Positions 35,605 through 45,590 are shown, numbered from the stretch's first letter. The stretch: 64,000 bases of DNA from Hyphococcus sp. (GCA_021776375.1 JAJFGA010000031.1:29816-93815); one strand, 5' to 3'. Program-made: numbers and translations. The notes: generated from the letters alone by a model not told the origin.

Positions 35605-37355
35605 CATTTGACCTCAAAATCACCGGCGGCCTCCTCTATGACGGAGACGGCGGCGATCCTGTCCGCGCTGACATCGGCGTTAAAGCGGGGCGCATCGCCG
35701 AGATTGGAAAATGCGAGGCGGGGGCGGCGCGCACAATCGATGCGGACGGCGCCATCGTCACGCCGGGGTTTATTGATCTTCATACCCATTATGACGGACA
35801 GGTATCCTGGGATGAAGAAATGCGCCCCTCGGTCAATCATGGCGTGACGACGCTCATAATGGGCAATTGCGGCGTCGGCTTCGCGCCGGTCAAACCGCAA
35901 GACCATGACCGGCTGGTGCGGCTGATGGAGGGCGTTGAAGACATTCCGGGCACCGCCCTCCATGAAGGGCTCACATGGGATTGGGAGAGTTTCCCCGATT
36001 ATATGAACGCCATCGACGCCATGCCGCATACGGTCGATTTTGGCGTCATGATTGGCCACGACCCGGTCCGGGTCTATGCCATGGGCGAACGCGCCAGCAG
36101 CCATGAAAAAGCAAGCGAAGAAGACATTGCGCAAATGCGCGCTATCATACGCGAGGCGATGGAAGCGGGCGCCGCCGGATTTTCCATCGGTCGCACCGAT
36201 GTCCACCGCACGGCTGATGGCGAGTGGACGCCGAGCGCTGAAGCCAGTGTGAACGAATTAACCGGCATCGCCTCCGCGCTTGACGGTCTCGATCACGGCG
36301 TCCTGCAGATCGTCAATGATTTTAATCTGGAACGTGAAGGCGACCAGTTCGACAAAGAATTTGCGATTGTTGAAGCTTTTGTCCGCGCCGGCGGCGGCAA
36401 GCCGGCGTCAATATCGCTGATGCAGCGCGACATGGCGCCGGATGATTGGCGGCGCATCCTTGTTGAAACGGAACGCTTAAACGCCGACGGCCTTGAGTTC
36501 CGCGTTCAGGTCGCACCGCGCGCCATCGGCGTGTTTCAGGGGCTGCAATGCACTTTCCACCCGATCATGGCGCAGCCCAGCTATGTTGAGATTAAGGACA
36601 AACCGCTGGCCGAGCGCGTCGCCATCATGCGCGATCCGGCGTTTAAAAAACAATGCCTGTCGGAGACGCCAGTGAAGCTTGCCGGTGAAGGCTCCTCGGT
36701 GCCGCCGATCGCCGATACGATGATTGCAGCGATTGAACTGGTGGCTAATAAATTCTTCCGTCTCGGCGAGACACCGGACTATGAGCAGCCTGCGGATCAA
36801 TCTCTCGGCGCCGAAGCCAAGCGCGACGGCGTTAGCGCAATGGAAAAACTCTATGATACATGCCTCGAAATGGACGGGCGTCAGCTGATCTATTTTCCGA
36901 TCTATAATTACACCGACTTCAACTACGACAATGTCTATAAGATGCTGACCCACCCCAACGCCCTGCCCGGCCTGTCCGACGGCGGCGCTCATGTGGGCAC
37001 CATCTGCGACGCCAGCTTTCCGACCTATCTTCTTTCCTATTGGTGCCGCGACCGCGATCATGACCGGATCGATCTCGCCCGCGCGGTGCAAATGCTCACC
37101 GCCGACGGCGCCGATTATCTCAGGCTGAAGGACCGCGGACGTCTGCGCAAGGGCATGCGCGCCGACATCAATGTCATCGACCACACCAAGCTCCGCCTCG
37201 GGACCCCGCATATGGTCCAGGACCTCCCCGCCGGCGGGCAGCGCCTATTGCAACCGGTGTCGGGTTACCGCGCAACGTTAGTCGCCGGTGAGCAGGTGAT
37301 TGATAATGACGAGGTGACGGATGCACGGCCTGGGCGGTTGGTAAGATTTGGTTGA
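35601..37355 (+). CDS. Amidohydrolase, N-acyl-D-amino-acid deacylase (D-aminoacylase)-like
   Basis: This metal-dependent hydrolase has about 584 residues. Seen are [13 protein letters not shown] (metal-binding HxH), NCGVGFAPV with a metal Cys typical of D-aminoacylases, [16 protein letters not shown] with the catalytic Asp, and MRADINVID at the end. The family hydrolyses N-acyl-D-amino acids and related amides; the true substrate is not known. It is coupled to the upstream BASS transporter by an ATGA overlap. The AT-rich DUF1851-type gene follows 19 bases later. Confidence 0.9.
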   Translation: MTFDLKITGGLLYDGDGGDPVRADIGVKAGRIAEIGKCEAGAARTIDADGAIVTPGFIDLHTHYDGQVSWDEEMRPSVNHGVTTLIMGNCGVGFAPVKPQDHDRLVRLMEGVEDIPGTALHEGLTWDWESFPDYMNAIDAMPHTVDFGVMIGHDPVRVYAMGERASSHEKASEEDIAQMRAIIREAMEAGAAGFSIGRTDVHRTADGEWTPSAEASVNELTGIASALDGLDHGVLQIVNDFNLEREGDQFDKEFAIVEAFVRAGGGKPASISLMQRDMAPDDWRRILVETERLNADGLEFRVQVAPRAIGVFQGLQCTFHPIMAQPSYVEIKDKPLAERVAIMRDPAFKKQCLSETPVKLAGEGSSVPPIADTMIAAIELVANKFFRLGETPDYEQPADQSLGAEAKRDGVSAMEKLYDTCLEMDGRQLIYFPIYNYTDFNYDNVYKMLTHPNALPGLSDGGAHVGTICDASFPTYLLSYWCRDRDHDRIDLARAVQMLTADGADYLRLKDRGRLRKGMRADINVIDHTKLRLGTPHMVQDLPAGGQRLLQPVSGYRATLVAGEQVIDNDEVTDARPGRLVRFG

Positions 37356-37374
37356 AATACACGGACGGCATCTG

Positions 37375-37839
37375 ATGTCAGATTGGATTCATGAAATAAT
37401 TGAAGGTTGGAGTTGGGCCGGAGCACAACCAACACAACTCGTTGATATAAACGCGTTCGGCAACATAATTTTTGCAGACAGAAACCGAAAATATTGGCGC
37501 ATAACACCAGAAGAGTTACAGCTTATTGAAATAGCTGACGGCGATAAATCATTCACCAATCTTAAAGCGCTACCGGATTTTCAGACTAATTGGCAAATGT
37601 CCAAACTCGTAACCTCTGCAAAAGCAGCCCTCGGAACTCCAAAAAACGACGAATGTTATTGCTTAAAATTACCAGCCGTTTTAGGGGGTGACTATTCAAT
37701 ACAAAATATTGGAAAAATAACTATTGCTGAACTCATTAGAACGTCTGGGTATCTTGCAGAGAAAATTTCTGATCTACCTGACGGTGCTAAAAATAACAAT
37801 AGATGTTACTGGCTGACTCTTTTTAGGATAGCCTCATGA
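37375..37839 (+). CDS. DUF1851/Tdi1-type immunity-like protein (orphan)
   Basis: This protein of about 154 residues has a GAD-like/DUF1851 pattern: a start like SDWIHEIIEGWSWAG, the middle stretch NAFGNIIFADRNRKYWRI, and CYCLKLPAVLGGDYSIQN-IGKITI, then AEKISDLPDG. Proteins of this type include T6SS immunity protein Tdi1 and many unassigned SMI1/KNR4-like relatives. No toxin or secretion gene is nearby. Base composition is clearly more AT-rich than both neighbours, which suggests a recent arrival. Its stop overlaps the iron alcohol dehydrogenase start by four bases. Confidence 0.72.
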   Translation: MSDWIHEIIEGWSWAGAQPTQLVDINAFGNIIFADRNRKYWRITPEELQLIEIADGDKSFTNLKALPDFQTNWQMSKLVTSAKAALGTPKNDECYCLKLPAVLGGDYSIQNIGKITIAELIRTSGYLAEKISDLPDGAKNNNRCYWLTLFRIAS

Positions 37840-38981
37840 ACTTTACCTTCGACACCGTCCCATCCATTATCTTTGAGACCGGCGCGGCAGCGCGGCTTGG
37901 CGAGATTGTTGCGCCGCATATGCGCCGTCCTTGCGTTGTCACAGACAAGGGCGTGATCGCCGCCGGGCTGCTCGACGACGCACTGACAAACCTTAATGCG
38001 TCAGGCCTTGACTATTTTCTGTTTGACGCGGTCGAGGCTGATCCGCCGGCGAAGGTTGTTAAGGCCGCCATCGCGGCCGCGCGCGCCAACAAATGCGACG
38101 GCGTTATCGGCTTTGGCGGCGGCTCGTCTTTGGACACCGCCAAAGTCATCGCTGTACTGATGAATTCATCACAAAGTCTTGAAGACATATACGGCATGGG
38201 AAAAGCGACGGGAAAATCCGCGCCGCTGATCCTCCTGCCGACCACCGCCGGCACTGGTTCGGAAGTCACCGATATCGCCGTCATCACCTCTGAAGATGAT
38301 CAGAAAATGGGCATCGTCGCGCGCCCGCTCTATGCCGACATTGCCGTGCTTGACGCCGCCCTGACACTGACGGCGCCGCGCCATGTTACCGCCGCCACCG
38401 GCATTGACGCCATGGTTCACGCGATTGAGGCCTATACCACCAAGCTGCAAAAAAACCCGGTCTCCGACACGCTCGCGGCCCGCGCATTGAAGCTGTTATC
38501 GTCAAACATCGTGCGCGCCTGTACGACGCCGGATGACATCCAAGCGCGCGAGAACATGTTGCTAGGCGCCATGCTTGCCGGTCAAGCGTTCAACAACGCC
38601 CCATGTGCGGCTGTGCACGCCATGGCCTACCCGCTCGGCGTTCATTTTCATGTGCCGCACGGGCTTGCCAATTCGCTGATGCTCGCGCCGGTGTTGAAGT
38701 TTAACATGCCTGAGGCCGCACCGCTTTACGCTGAGCTTGGCGATGTGATCGGCGCCAACGACACGGGCGATTTTAACGCCCGCGCCGGCGCGTTTGTTGC
38801 GAAGATGCAGGAAATTTGCTCCGCAACCGGCGTGAAGAGCCGGCTCAGCGATGTCGGCGTGTCCCACAACGTCCTGCCGCAGCTCGCCGAGGATGTAATT
38901 AAGATTGAGCGGCTATTGAAGAACAACCCCCGCCCCATGACCTATGACGATGCATTACGTCTTTACACGGAAGTATTATAG
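37836..38981 (+). CDS. Iron-containing alcohol dehydrogenase
   Basis: The 381-residue NAD(P)-dependent enzyme has GVIGFGGGSSLDTAKVIAV (nucleotide binding, residues 86-104), PTTAGTGSEVTDIAVI, MVHAIEAY and NAPCAAVHAMAYPLGVHFHVPHG with metal-binding His residues. Substrates of this family range from 1-alcohols to lactaldehyde or hydroxyacids. It ends the plus-strand run that began with the TauE-type gene. A small hairpin (38989-39005) follows. Confidence 0.92.
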   Translation: MNFTFDTVPSIIFETGAAARLGEIVAPHMRRPCVVTDKGVIAAGLLDDALTNLNASGLDYFLFDAVEADPPAKVVKAAIAAARANKCDGVIGFGGGSSLDTAKVIAVLMNSSQSLEDIYGMGKATGKSAPLILLPTTAGTGSEVTDIAVITSEDDQKMGIVARPLYADIAVLDAALTLTAPRHVTAATGIDAMVHAIEAYTTKLQKNPVSDTLAARALKLLSSNIVRACTTPDDIQARENMLLGAMLAGQAFNNAPCAAVHAMAYPLGVHFHVPHGLANSLMLAPVLKFNMPEAAPLYAELGDVIGANDTGDFNARAGAFVAKMQEICSATGVKSRLSDVGVSHNVLPQLAEDVIKIERLLKNNPRPMTYDDALRLYTEVL

Positions 38982-38988
38982 TACAAAA

Positions 38989-39005
38989 GCGAAGATAGTC
39001 TTCGC
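38989..39005 (+). terminator. Hairpin after the alcohol dehydrogenase gene
   Basis: GCGAAGA at 38989-38995 pairs exactly with TCTTCGC at 38999-39005 around a three-base loop. It lies eight bases after the stop codon. There is no T-run, so intrinsic termination is uncertain. Confidence 0.35.
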
Positions 39006-39051
39006 CCGCTAAAATGCACCTCACTTGCAGATTTAAATCCTGCGATAAACC

Positions 39052-39996
39052 CTAATAGATTTTGCACTCATCGCCACAGCCAGACAGATAGGCGTAGATC
39101 CGTGCGGGAAACGCCGCTGTGGCCGCTAGCGCGAAGGATCCAATGGCGATGAAGGCGGGAATAGCCACCACGACGAACAAAGCCAGCAATGCAATACTGG
39201 CGGCGGCGGAAAAGCTGTATGCAACGGCGCCCACAAGTCCAAAAATCAGCGCCGCTGGCACAAAAATAACCAGCATCAGCGTGAACATAACGCCCTGCAT
39301 CAACGCCACGAAGAACAATCCCGAGACCACCAGGCGCCAAAAATTTCCCTTTGTCATTTTCCACGCATCGCCAAAGGCGATCCGGTTTTCCACCGCTGCA
39401 ATAGGCAGCACCGGCAAAAACCGCATGACAATCCAAAGCCAAACGATGAAAAGCCAGATCGCGACAGCCGCGCCCGGTGCGATCACCAGCGGGTTGGCCC
39501 CGGTGTTAATGGAACCGGTCACAGCGACCACAGCCGCAACGACGCCGGCGATAAGACCAAAAAATATCACCGCAGTGACAGCAATAAGAATCCCGTAAAG
39601 TATCCGAACAACAAAATAACGCAGCTCCCGAGGGCCAAGAGCGAAATAAAACGGTAAGGATGGCGGCTCGTAGTTAGCCAATGTCGAGGCCCGCGTGACC
39701 GCAACGTAAACGCATGTAAGGATCAACGACACCAGAAGCGGCAAGACAAGACTATGCAGCAAGTAGAATTGTGCAAAACTTTCATGAGCAATAATGCGCT
39801 CTAATGTGATGGACGGCTCTGCTGCTGACCAATCAATCCCGCCAAGAACCTCGCCCCCCATCAGCGAATAAAATGACGCGACATAAAGACCAATACTCAG
39901 CACAATCGGCAGCCACGCGATCCGGATGACCATGCCGATCCGTTCGAATCCAAATAACACCGCCTCAACCGGCGGACGCAATACTGGCGTTTTCAT
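39052..39996 (-). CDS. Polytopic membrane protein of unknown function
   Basis: This 314-residue protein has about six hydrophobic helices arranged like the membrane domain of glycerophosphodiester phosphodiesterase-type DUFs, with AFGDAWKMTKGNFWRLVV just before a helix, a pattern common in that group. No catalytic motif is seen. The ATG at 39996 has GGTGGGAT upstream. It is monocistronic and divergent from the thioesterase at 40114. Confidence 0.7.
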   Translation of the reverse strand: MKTPVLRPPVEAVLFGFERIGMVIRIAWLPIVLSIGLYVASFYSLMGGEVLGGIDWSAAEPSITLERIIAHESFAQFYLLHSLVLPLLVSLILTCVYVAVTRASTLANYEPPSLPFYFALGPRELRYFVVRILYGILIAVTAVIFFGLIAGVVAAVVAVTGSINTGANPLVIAPGAAVAIWLFIVWLWIVMRFLPVLPIAAVENRIAFGDAWKMTKGNFWRLVVSGLFFVALMQGVMFTLMLVIFVPAALIFGLVGAVAYSFSAAASIALLALFVVVAIPAFIAIGSFALAATAAFPARIYAYLSGCGDECKIY

Positions 39997-40113
39997 GATA
40001 TTATCCCACCCCGAAATTACCCCTGATCGACATCAAACGGCGCTATCCATAGATTGTCAATGTATTCGGCGCGAACCGGCTATATTTGCTAGTATTGCCG
40101 CCAGAAAGCATAC

Positions 40114-40557
40114 ATGGAGTGTTTCTTGACCGGAGCAGAAAAAACAAGCCGGACCGCTTATCGGAACGTTAGGCCGCTACAAACCCGCTGGGCGGATAAT
40201 GATATTTACGGCCACATCAACAATGTCGCTTATTATGGCTTCTTCGACACGATTGTGAATGAATATCTGATCAGCGCGGGCACGCTTGATATTCATGACG
40301 GCGCCGTGATCGGTCTTGTTGTGGAAACCCACTGTAACTATTTCACGCCCGCCGCCTTCCCCGATGAACTTGAAGGCGCGTTGCGGGTTGCGCATATTGG
40401 CAATTCTTCTGTGCGTTATGAAATCGGCATTTTTAAACAAGGCGAAGAGGCGCCCCTCGCCGAAGGACATTTCGTGCATGTCTATGTCGACCGCGCAAGC
40501 AGAAAGCCGGCGCCATTGCCGGATGCCCTACGCGCTGCATTGCTTTGTTTGACCTGA
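40114..40557 (+). CDS. YbgC/4HBT-family acyl-CoA thioesterase
   Basis: This hotdog-fold enzyme of about 147 residues has [23 protein letters not shown], where the Asp and HINN mark the 4-hydroxybenzoyl-CoA thioesterase-type active site. It hydrolyses acyl-CoA or aryl-CoA thioesters; the substrate is open. An ATG at 40114 is used, but a TTG at 40126 with GGAG seven bases upstream is a serious alternative. Confidence 0.87.
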   Translation: MECFLTGAEKTSRTAYRNVRPLQTRWADNDIYGHINNVAYYGFFDTIVNEYLISAGTLDIHDGAVIGLVVETHCNYFTPAAFPDELEGALRVAHIGNSSVRYEIGIFKQGEEAPLAEGHFVHVYVDRASRKPAPLPDALRAALLCLT

Positions 40558-40621
40558 ACCGCGCGTTGTTTCCAGTCACCACTGCGTTTATGACTTCACC
40601 ATGAAAACGGGAGAATTTGGC

Positions 40622-41104
40622 ATGGAGCTTGATCAAATTGCGCTTGTGGCAGACGTCGTTCAGGCCTTCGCAGTGGTTGCGACACTGATCTTTGTCGGCC
40701 TGCAAGTGCGTTATAATACGCGTATCGCCCGCATGACGGCGGCCCAGACAAGCGCGCAGTTGCTGGCGGAAAATTTAGGCCGGGTCACAGACAGCCCCGA
40801 CCTCGCCGAACTTCTTTCCGGCGGGCGCGGAACCTTTGACGACTTCACTGATGCTGAGCGTTTGCGTGTTTCCAATTTTGTCTCCACCGGATTTCGCCAT
40901 CTCGAAGTCCTCCATGCCCATCGCCGTTATGATATCTACGAAGAAGAATTATGGCAGGGCGCGGCCGGGCGTTTGCGGCGCATGTTATCCAATCCGCGCA
41001 TTCGGCAATGGTGGGAAGAAAACAAAGATATCTACGCATCCAGTTTCAGGGACCATGTCGCCGAGGAAATCGAAACCCTGCGCGCCGATGAGGCAACGAA
41101 GTAA
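40622..41104 (+). CDS. Membrane-anchored protein of unknown function
   Basis: The protein has about 160 residues from the ATG at 40622, which has GGGAG upstream. One N-terminal helix (VVQAFAVVATLIFVGLQV) is followed by a soluble helical domain with RRMLSNPRIRQWWEE. Proteins of this shape are widespread in marine alphaproteobacteria and gammaproteobacteria without known function. It follows the thioesterase by 64 bases. Confidence 0.65.
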   Translation: MELDQIALVADVVQAFAVVATLIFVGLQVRYNTRIARMTAAQTSAQLLAENLGRVTDSPDLAELLSGGRGTFDDFTDAERLRVSNFVSTGFRHLEVLHAHRRYDIYEEELWQGAAGRLRRMLSNPRIRQWWEENKDIYASSFRDHVAEEIETLRADEATK

Positions 41105-41201
41105 CTTCGCCAAAACCCTCAACACGCATCATACGCAAACAAGGATTAACCGCCGCCTCTATCGCATCTCGTCCCAAGCGAGAGCCTGGATAGGCGCGCG
41201 A

Positions 41202-41726
41202 TCAAAGCCTATCTGATTGTCTCTGATAAGTTACGATAAAGTCTGAATCATCTTCTTTGAGCGGCGACCAGCGTTCCTCAAGCGAACCATCTTTCAGCAA
41301 TCGAAACGCGACGCCTTTCGCACGACAGTGGGCGACACATCGAAACGCAATGTGATACGCCGATTGAGCGCTTAATTCTAATTCCCATGGGTGTTCTTCG
41401 AACGTCTTAAAATCCGGACCGTGATGGATGCCTTTGCCAGTTACGCCAGCATCCGTTTGATGAAAAACCATGAAAGCATAGTGGACGTGGTCACTCCATG
41501 GCATGTTCCAATGGAAAGTGGTTGAAAAAGACCGTTCCGTCACTGGCGTCACATAAAGTCGTGCATACCCTTCCAGTTTTTCTTGATCCCCCTGACGCCC
41601 TTCGCCAACCCACTCGCCTGTAAACCAATCCAGCGCATCAAGCGCCGATGCTTCTTCGGTCTGCGCAATTGCCGCTTTCGAAAGCATAAGCGCAACGCAC
41701 ATGCTGATTGTTAGTCTGGTTATCAT
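41202..41726 (-). CDS. Exported lipocalin-like protein, copy 2
   Basis: This protein of about 174 residues has a signal peptide (CVALMLSKAAIAQT). A small beta-rich domain follows, opening with LDALDWFTGEWVGEG and ending DDSDFIVTYQRQ, the pattern of DUF1579-like or lipocalin-like domains. Function is unknown. It follows directly on the decayed tauD copy at 41728-41905, just as the related protein at 42018-42662 follows the intact tauD, so the pair looks like a duplicated module. The start at 41726 has GGGA nine bases upstream. Confidence 0.65.
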   Translation of the reverse strand: MITRLTISMCVALMLSKAAIAQTEEASALDALDWFTGEWVGEGRQGDQEKLEGYARLYVTPVTERSFSTTFHWNMPWSDHVHYAFMVFHQTDAGVTGKGIHHGPDFKTFEEHPWELELSAQSAYHIAFRCVAHCRAKGVAFRLLKDGSLEERWSPLKEDDSDFIVTYQRQSDRL

Positions 41727-41727
41727 G

Positions 41728-41905
41728 TCAATATTTCCCAATCGTCGCCCTGTGCAACAGTCGCGCAAGACCTTCATCGCCGCCGGTCGCCATGTGGAGG
41801 ACCGAGCGATTGTCCCACATCACATGCATATTCTCTTCTCATTTGTGTCTACACAGAAATTCTTCGCGGGTCTGCCATGCGTGTAACTCGCCGAGAAGCT
41901 CATCC
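41728..41905 (-). pseudogene. Decayed C-terminal fragment of a second TauD/TfdA dioxygenase
   Basis: The minus strand encodes a peptide close to the last 55 or so residues of the intact dioxygenase at 42713-43555. It shares WQTREEF, MWDNRSVLHMATGG and the iron-ligand region LLHRATIG. The conserved HKWEE is broken by a stop (TGA for Trp, 41839-41841), and one base is missing near 41895-41903, just after the Met-Ser. Similarity fades upstream of about 41905, so the first 80% of the gene is lost. Confidence 0.85.
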
Positions 41906-42017
41906 CCTCCAACCGGAGGCAAGCCCGCAAAGCTGGTGAAATTACCCAACACATCCCAGACTGCATTGACGCAATTTCAAGCTGAATAATAGATAATATC
42001 ATCAAAGGTGATGCGCC

Positions 42018-42662
42018 TTAATTCGTACGCCGCTTGTAATAAAGCCGCTCGCGCAGAAATGGATAGCTCTTTCCGCCATCTTTGGTGCGAAACATCTCCA
42101 CCAGGAAATGGTCCTGCGTAATATTCTTCAGCACATATCGCATGCTAGGTTTTAGTGTTAGCGACTTTGCATCCCCTACAAAGTCATATTCATAAAAGGC
42201 AATTTCTAGCCCATCCGATTCCAAACCGCCCGTATAGAGCGCGCCGGCGTTGTCGCCCGGCGCCCAATTAAAATGCCACCGCTTCTCGTCAGGAACATAT
42301 TGATAATAAGACCGTCCGCGCCAAGGCACTTCACCAGACGCAAAATACGTCCACTCCTGAAAGGCCTCTATTACTTTTTCCGAAACAAACCACTCATAGA
42401 TTTCAAATCCCGCGCGCTCGTCCCCCGGGTGAAAAATTTCCCATTCACCAATTAGAAAATCGAGCAACCGCTCGGGCGGCTGAGAGCTGAGGTCCAACCT
42501 GGCGCTTTCATCAATTTCTAGAAATTCAGCCGGATACTGATCGCAATTAACGCACATGCTTGTGTCAACGAGATCTCCGGTGTCTAACGCATACGCATTG
42601 GCAAATGTCGCAAAGCTGACTGCCGCCGCTCCCCAGACAATATATTTGTTCATATATCTCAT
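42018..42662 (-). CDS. Exported lipocalin-like protein, copy 1
   Basis: This protein of about 214 residues has a signal peptide (VWGAAAVSFATFANAYA). The domain opens LLDFLIGEWEIFHPG and has repeated Trp/Tyr/Phe strand positions, like DUF1579-type lipocalin folds. Cys residues at CVNCD may form a disulfide. I chose the ATG at 42662 (GGGA six bases upstream), though starts from 42716 to 42653 are possible. It lies directly after tauD on the same strand, and a diverged second copy of both genes lies downstream. Confidence 0.65.
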   Translation of the reverse strand: MRYMNKYIVWGAAAVSFATFANAYALDTGDLVDTSMCVNCDQYPAEFLEIDESARLDLSSQPPERLLDFLIGEWEIFHPGDERAGFEIYEWFVSEKVIEAFQEWTYFASGEVPWRGRSYYQYVPDEKRWHFNWAPGDNAGALYTGGLESDGLEIAFYEYDFVGDAKSLTLKPSMRYVLKNITQDHFLVEMFRTKDGGKSYPFLRERLYYKRRTN

Positions 42663-42712
42663 CATTGATCCCAACATATCGTTAGCTCGTGCGTGGTAGA
42701 ATACAAACAACT

Positions 42713-43555
42713 TCAAATCCGCTCACCAATCGTCGTCCTGTGCAGTAGTCGCACATGACCTGCATAGCCGCCTGTCGCCATGTGGAGAACCGAGCGATTG
42801 TCCCACATTACCAGCATATCCTCTTCCCATTTGTGTCTATACTGAAATTCTTCGCGGGTCTGCCATTCGTAGAGCTCGCCAAGCAGCGACATGCTCGACG
42901 CCAGATCCTCATAGGCAAAGCCGACAATATAACCGACGCAACCGAAAATACCTTTACGTCCGGTCTCGGGATGTGCGCGAATGATCGGGTGGAGATGCTC
43001 GCCATGGGCGTCTGCTGACGGCCTTATATCCATTGAGCGCTTCAGTTGATCCGCCGCCCCATAGGCGCCGTCAGGAGCGTAAGCGGCGCGTGCGGAGTGA
43101 ACGGCCTGCTTGCCTTTGAGCTTGTTGCGCAAATTCTCCGGCATCGTCTCCAGCGCCAGATGCTGGTTTGCAAACAACGTATCGCCGCCAATGGGCGGGA
43201 TCGTCATCGCCATCAAGCAGGTGCCCGCCGGCGGCGTTTCCTGAAAGCTCCAATCCGAATGCCAGGTCTCGGCAAAGATCGGGCTTTTCTCGTCCGCCTC
43301 ACGCTTGACGGCGATCACATGCTCGCGGCCGGCAATCGGCGCGATAAACGGATCGTCCCCGAACGGCCCGAAATAAAGCGTAAATCGCTCAAGATCATCG
43401 TCACTCATTGCCTGATCCGAAAAGGCCAGCACATGATGGCGCAGCCAGGCGGTGCGAATATCCGCAACTTCGCTGCCTGAAAGCGGCGCCGTTAGGTCAA
43501 CACCGGTCACGCGCGCACCGCAGGCCTCGCCGGTGGCGGTAATTTTGATGCTCAT
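42713..43555 (-). CDS. TauD/TfdA-family 2-oxoglutarate-dependent dioxygenase
   Basis: This Fe(II)/2-oxoglutarate enzyme of about 280 residues has the facial triad in ETWHSDWSF (His and Asp) and LLHRTTIGE (distal His plus the 2OG-binding Arg nearby). Family members hydroxylate taurine, 2,4-D, carnitine precursors and others, so the substrate is open. It lies 70 bases downstream of the GntR regulator gene on the same strand, and is followed by the lipocalin-like exported protein. Confidence 0.92.
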   Translation of the reverse strand: MSIKITATGEACGARVTGVDLTAPLSGSEVADIRTAWLRHHVLAFSDQAMSDDDLERFTLYFGPFGDDPFIAPIAGREHVIAVKREADEKSPIFAETWHSDWSFQETPPAGTCLMAMTIPPIGGDTLFANQHLALETMPENLRNKLKGKQAVHSARAAYAPDGAYGAADQLKRSMDIRPSADAHGEHLHPIIRAHPETGRKGIFGCVGYIVGFAYEDLASSMSLLGELYEWQTREEFQYRHKWEEDMLVMWDNRSVLHMATGGYAGHVRLLHRTTIGERI

Positions 43556-43625
43556 TGCCTGGCGCTCCAATATCTCGGACTAAGGATAGCAGCGATGGCG
43601 CCATCACAACAGCATGGGCGGGCGC

Positions 43626-44360
43626 CTAAAGTATCCTTGCGTCGAGATTAACTTTGGCGACCACATAGCCGCGCCGCAGATCTTCGATATGCTTGGTCAT
43701 CCACGCGCGCGCGCGGGCCTCATCATGGTTTTTTAGCGCCTCAATGATCTCAGATTGCGCGTTTAAAATGCGCTCATGGGCATTCGGCGTCTGGTCGATC
43801 ACCAGTTGCAGACTGGCGCCAATCATCAAGTTTAGCGACTGCAACATCGCCAGCATCACCCGATTATCAAGCCCGCTTGCAAGCTGCTGAAAAAACTCAA
43901 CTGCATAATCGACAATTTCATCGGCAGCGCCAGGCGGCGCATCGCGCAAGCCATCACGCACATCGCAAAGTGCGCCAAGTGCTTCGTCGCTGAGCCGCCT
44001 CGCGGCAATCCGTGCGGCCTCAGGGTAAAGCATCGCCAGAGTTTCAAATACTTCGCCAAAGGTCGCCCCGCCAAGCGCCATGCTGCGGCTTGCGGTTTCT
44101 GCAATCTCCGAGGCCTTGGGACTTTTGACCACTAGGCGCTTGGCTGCCCCGCGCTCTACCAGCCCTGATTGCTGTAACAGCCGGATGCCCTCGCGCACGC
44201 TGGAGCGCGTCACGCCAAACTGCGCGCAAAGCTCAGCCTCAGTCGGCAGCAGCACGCCTTCTTTCAAAACACCGGAAAGAATATCTTCCTCAATGGCGTT
44301 ACAGACTTTGACATAGACCGGCGCGCGGTCGAGAGGCTTGAATTTATGCTTCATCTTCAT
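43626..44360 (-). CDS. GntR-family regulator with FCD domain
   Basis: The 244-residue DNA-binding protein has an N-terminal winged helix ([31 protein letters not shown]) and a C-terminal all-helical FCD ligand domain with [11 protein letters not shown] and [12 protein letters not shown]. The ATG overlaps the isovaleryl-CoA dehydrogenase stop by four bases, so the regulator is made with that enzyme. It most likely controls the leucine genes through the palindrome at 45611-45621. The ligand may be a CoA ester or acid of leucine breakdown (inference). Confidence 0.92.
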   Translation of the reverse strand: MKMKHKFKPLDRAPVYVKVCNAIEEDILSGVLKEGVLLPTEAELCAQFGVTRSSVREGIRLLQQSGLVERGAAKRLVVKSPKASEIAETASRSMALGGATFGEVFETLAMLYPEAARIAARRLSDEALGALCDVRDGLRDAPPGAADEIVDYAVEFFQQLASGLDNRVMLAMLQSLNLMIGASLQLVIDQTPNAHERILNAQSEIIEALKNHDEARARAWMTKHIEDLRRGYVVAKVNLDARIL

Positions 44361-45529
44361 GCGCTCTTTTCAAATATTTCTCGACCAATCAGCATACGGC
44401 GGATTTCACTGGTGCCGGCGCCGATCTCATAGAGTTTCGCGTCGCGAAGCAGCCTTCCTGCCGGGAACTCGTTGATATAGCCATTGCCGCCCAATAGCTG
44501 GATGGCGTCGAGCGCCATTTGCGTAGCCCGCTCCGAGGCAAACAAAATGCAACCGGCCGCGTCCTGGCGGGTCGTCTCCTTACGGTCGCACGCCGCCGCT
44601 ACTGCATAGACATAGGCTTTGCTGGCGTTCATCGCGGTATACATATCGGCGATCTTGCCTTGCACCAGCTGAAACGCACCGATCGATTTTCCAAATTGTT
44701 TGCGGTCGTGAATATAAGGGATCACTAAATCCATCGCCGCCTGCATAATGCCGAGCGATCCGGCTGACAAAACCGTGCGTTCATAATCAAGCCCGCTCAT
44801 CAAAATGCGAACCCCGTCACCCTCCTCGCCAATGCGGTTTTCCTCCGGCACTTCACAATCTTCAAACACCAGCTCGCCGGTGTCCGATCCGCGCATGCCA
44901 AGCTTGTCGAGCTTTTGGGCGGTCGAATATCCCTTGAAATCTTTTTCTACGATAAAAGCAGAAATTCCGCGCGAGCCTTTTTCCGGCGCGGTTTTGGCGT
45001 AGATGACCACAACATCCGCCGTCGGACCATTGGTGATCCACATTTTATTGCCGTTCAGAATATAACGGTCGCCTTTTTTCTCGGCCTTGAGTTTCATCGA
45101 GACGACATCAGAGCCGGCGCCGGGTTCGGACATCGCCAATGCGCCGAGATGTTCGCCGGTGACAAGCTTGGGAAGATAGCGTGCTTTCTGTTCTTTGCTG
45201 GCGTTGAGGCTGATCTGGTTGACGCAAAGATTGGAATGGGCGCCATAAGAAAGCCCGACCGCGCCAGAGCCGCGCGAGATTTCCTCCATCGCTATACAGT
45301 GCGCGAGATAGCCAAGTCCGGTGCCGCCAAATTCCGGATCAGCAGTCATCCCCAACAGACCCAACGCGCCCAGTTCCGGCCACAGATCGCGAGGAAATTC
45401 ATTGCGCGCGTCGATCTCCGCAGCACGCGGCGCCAGCTTGTCATCGACCCATCGCGCAATCATGTCGCGCATTTCCTCCAGTTCCGGATCGAGGCCAAAA
45501 TTAAAGGTCAGACTGTTGGAGCGTGCCAT
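44357..45529 (-). CDS. Isovaleryl-CoA dehydrogenase
   Basis: This 390-residue FAD enzyme converts isovaleryl-CoA to 3-methylcrotonyl-CoA. The catalytic Glu lies at residue 250 in [12 protein letters not shown], as in isovaleryl-CoA dehydrogenases. The C-terminal site that holds the base in medium-chain enzymes reads [10 protein letters not shown], also as expected. [13 protein letters not shown] and WITNGP are the FAD-contacting stretches. The start ATG at 45529 has AAGGA upstream. It faces the carboxylase beta gene across a 183-base divergent promoter. Confidence 0.94.
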   Translation of the reverse strand: MARSNSLTFNFGLDPELEEMRDMIARWVDDKLAPRAAEIDARNEFPRDLWPELGALGLLGMTADPEFGGTGLGYLAHCIAMEEISRGSGAVGLSYGAHSNLCVNQISLNASKEQKARYLPKLVTGEHLGALAMSEPGAGSDVVSMKLKAEKKGDRYILNGNKMWITNGPTADVVVIYAKTAPEKGSRGISAFIVEKDFKGYSTAQKLDKLGMRGSDTGELVFEDCEVPEENRIGEEGDGVRILMSGLDYERTVLSAGSLGIMQAAMDLVIPYIHDRKQFGKSIGAFQLVQGKIADMYTAMNASKAYVYAVAAACDRKETTRQDAAGCILFASERATQMALDAIQLLGGNGYINEFPAGRLLRDAKLYEIGAGTSEIRRMLIGREIFEKSA

Positions 45530-45590
45530 GGGATACACCGTCCTTTCGGAACCGAACCGTTTATGGTTCAGAGGAATTCAATAATATTGT

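Noticed and set aside
39940..39956. GTTCGAATCC, a tRNA T-loop-like string
   Set aside because: It lies within a membrane protein gene, and no acceptor or anticodon stem can be formed around it.
42713..43555. Whether the intact tauD is itself broken
   Set aside because: The iron ligands, 2-oxoglutarate-binding Arg and full length are all present without stops, so it is taken as functional.
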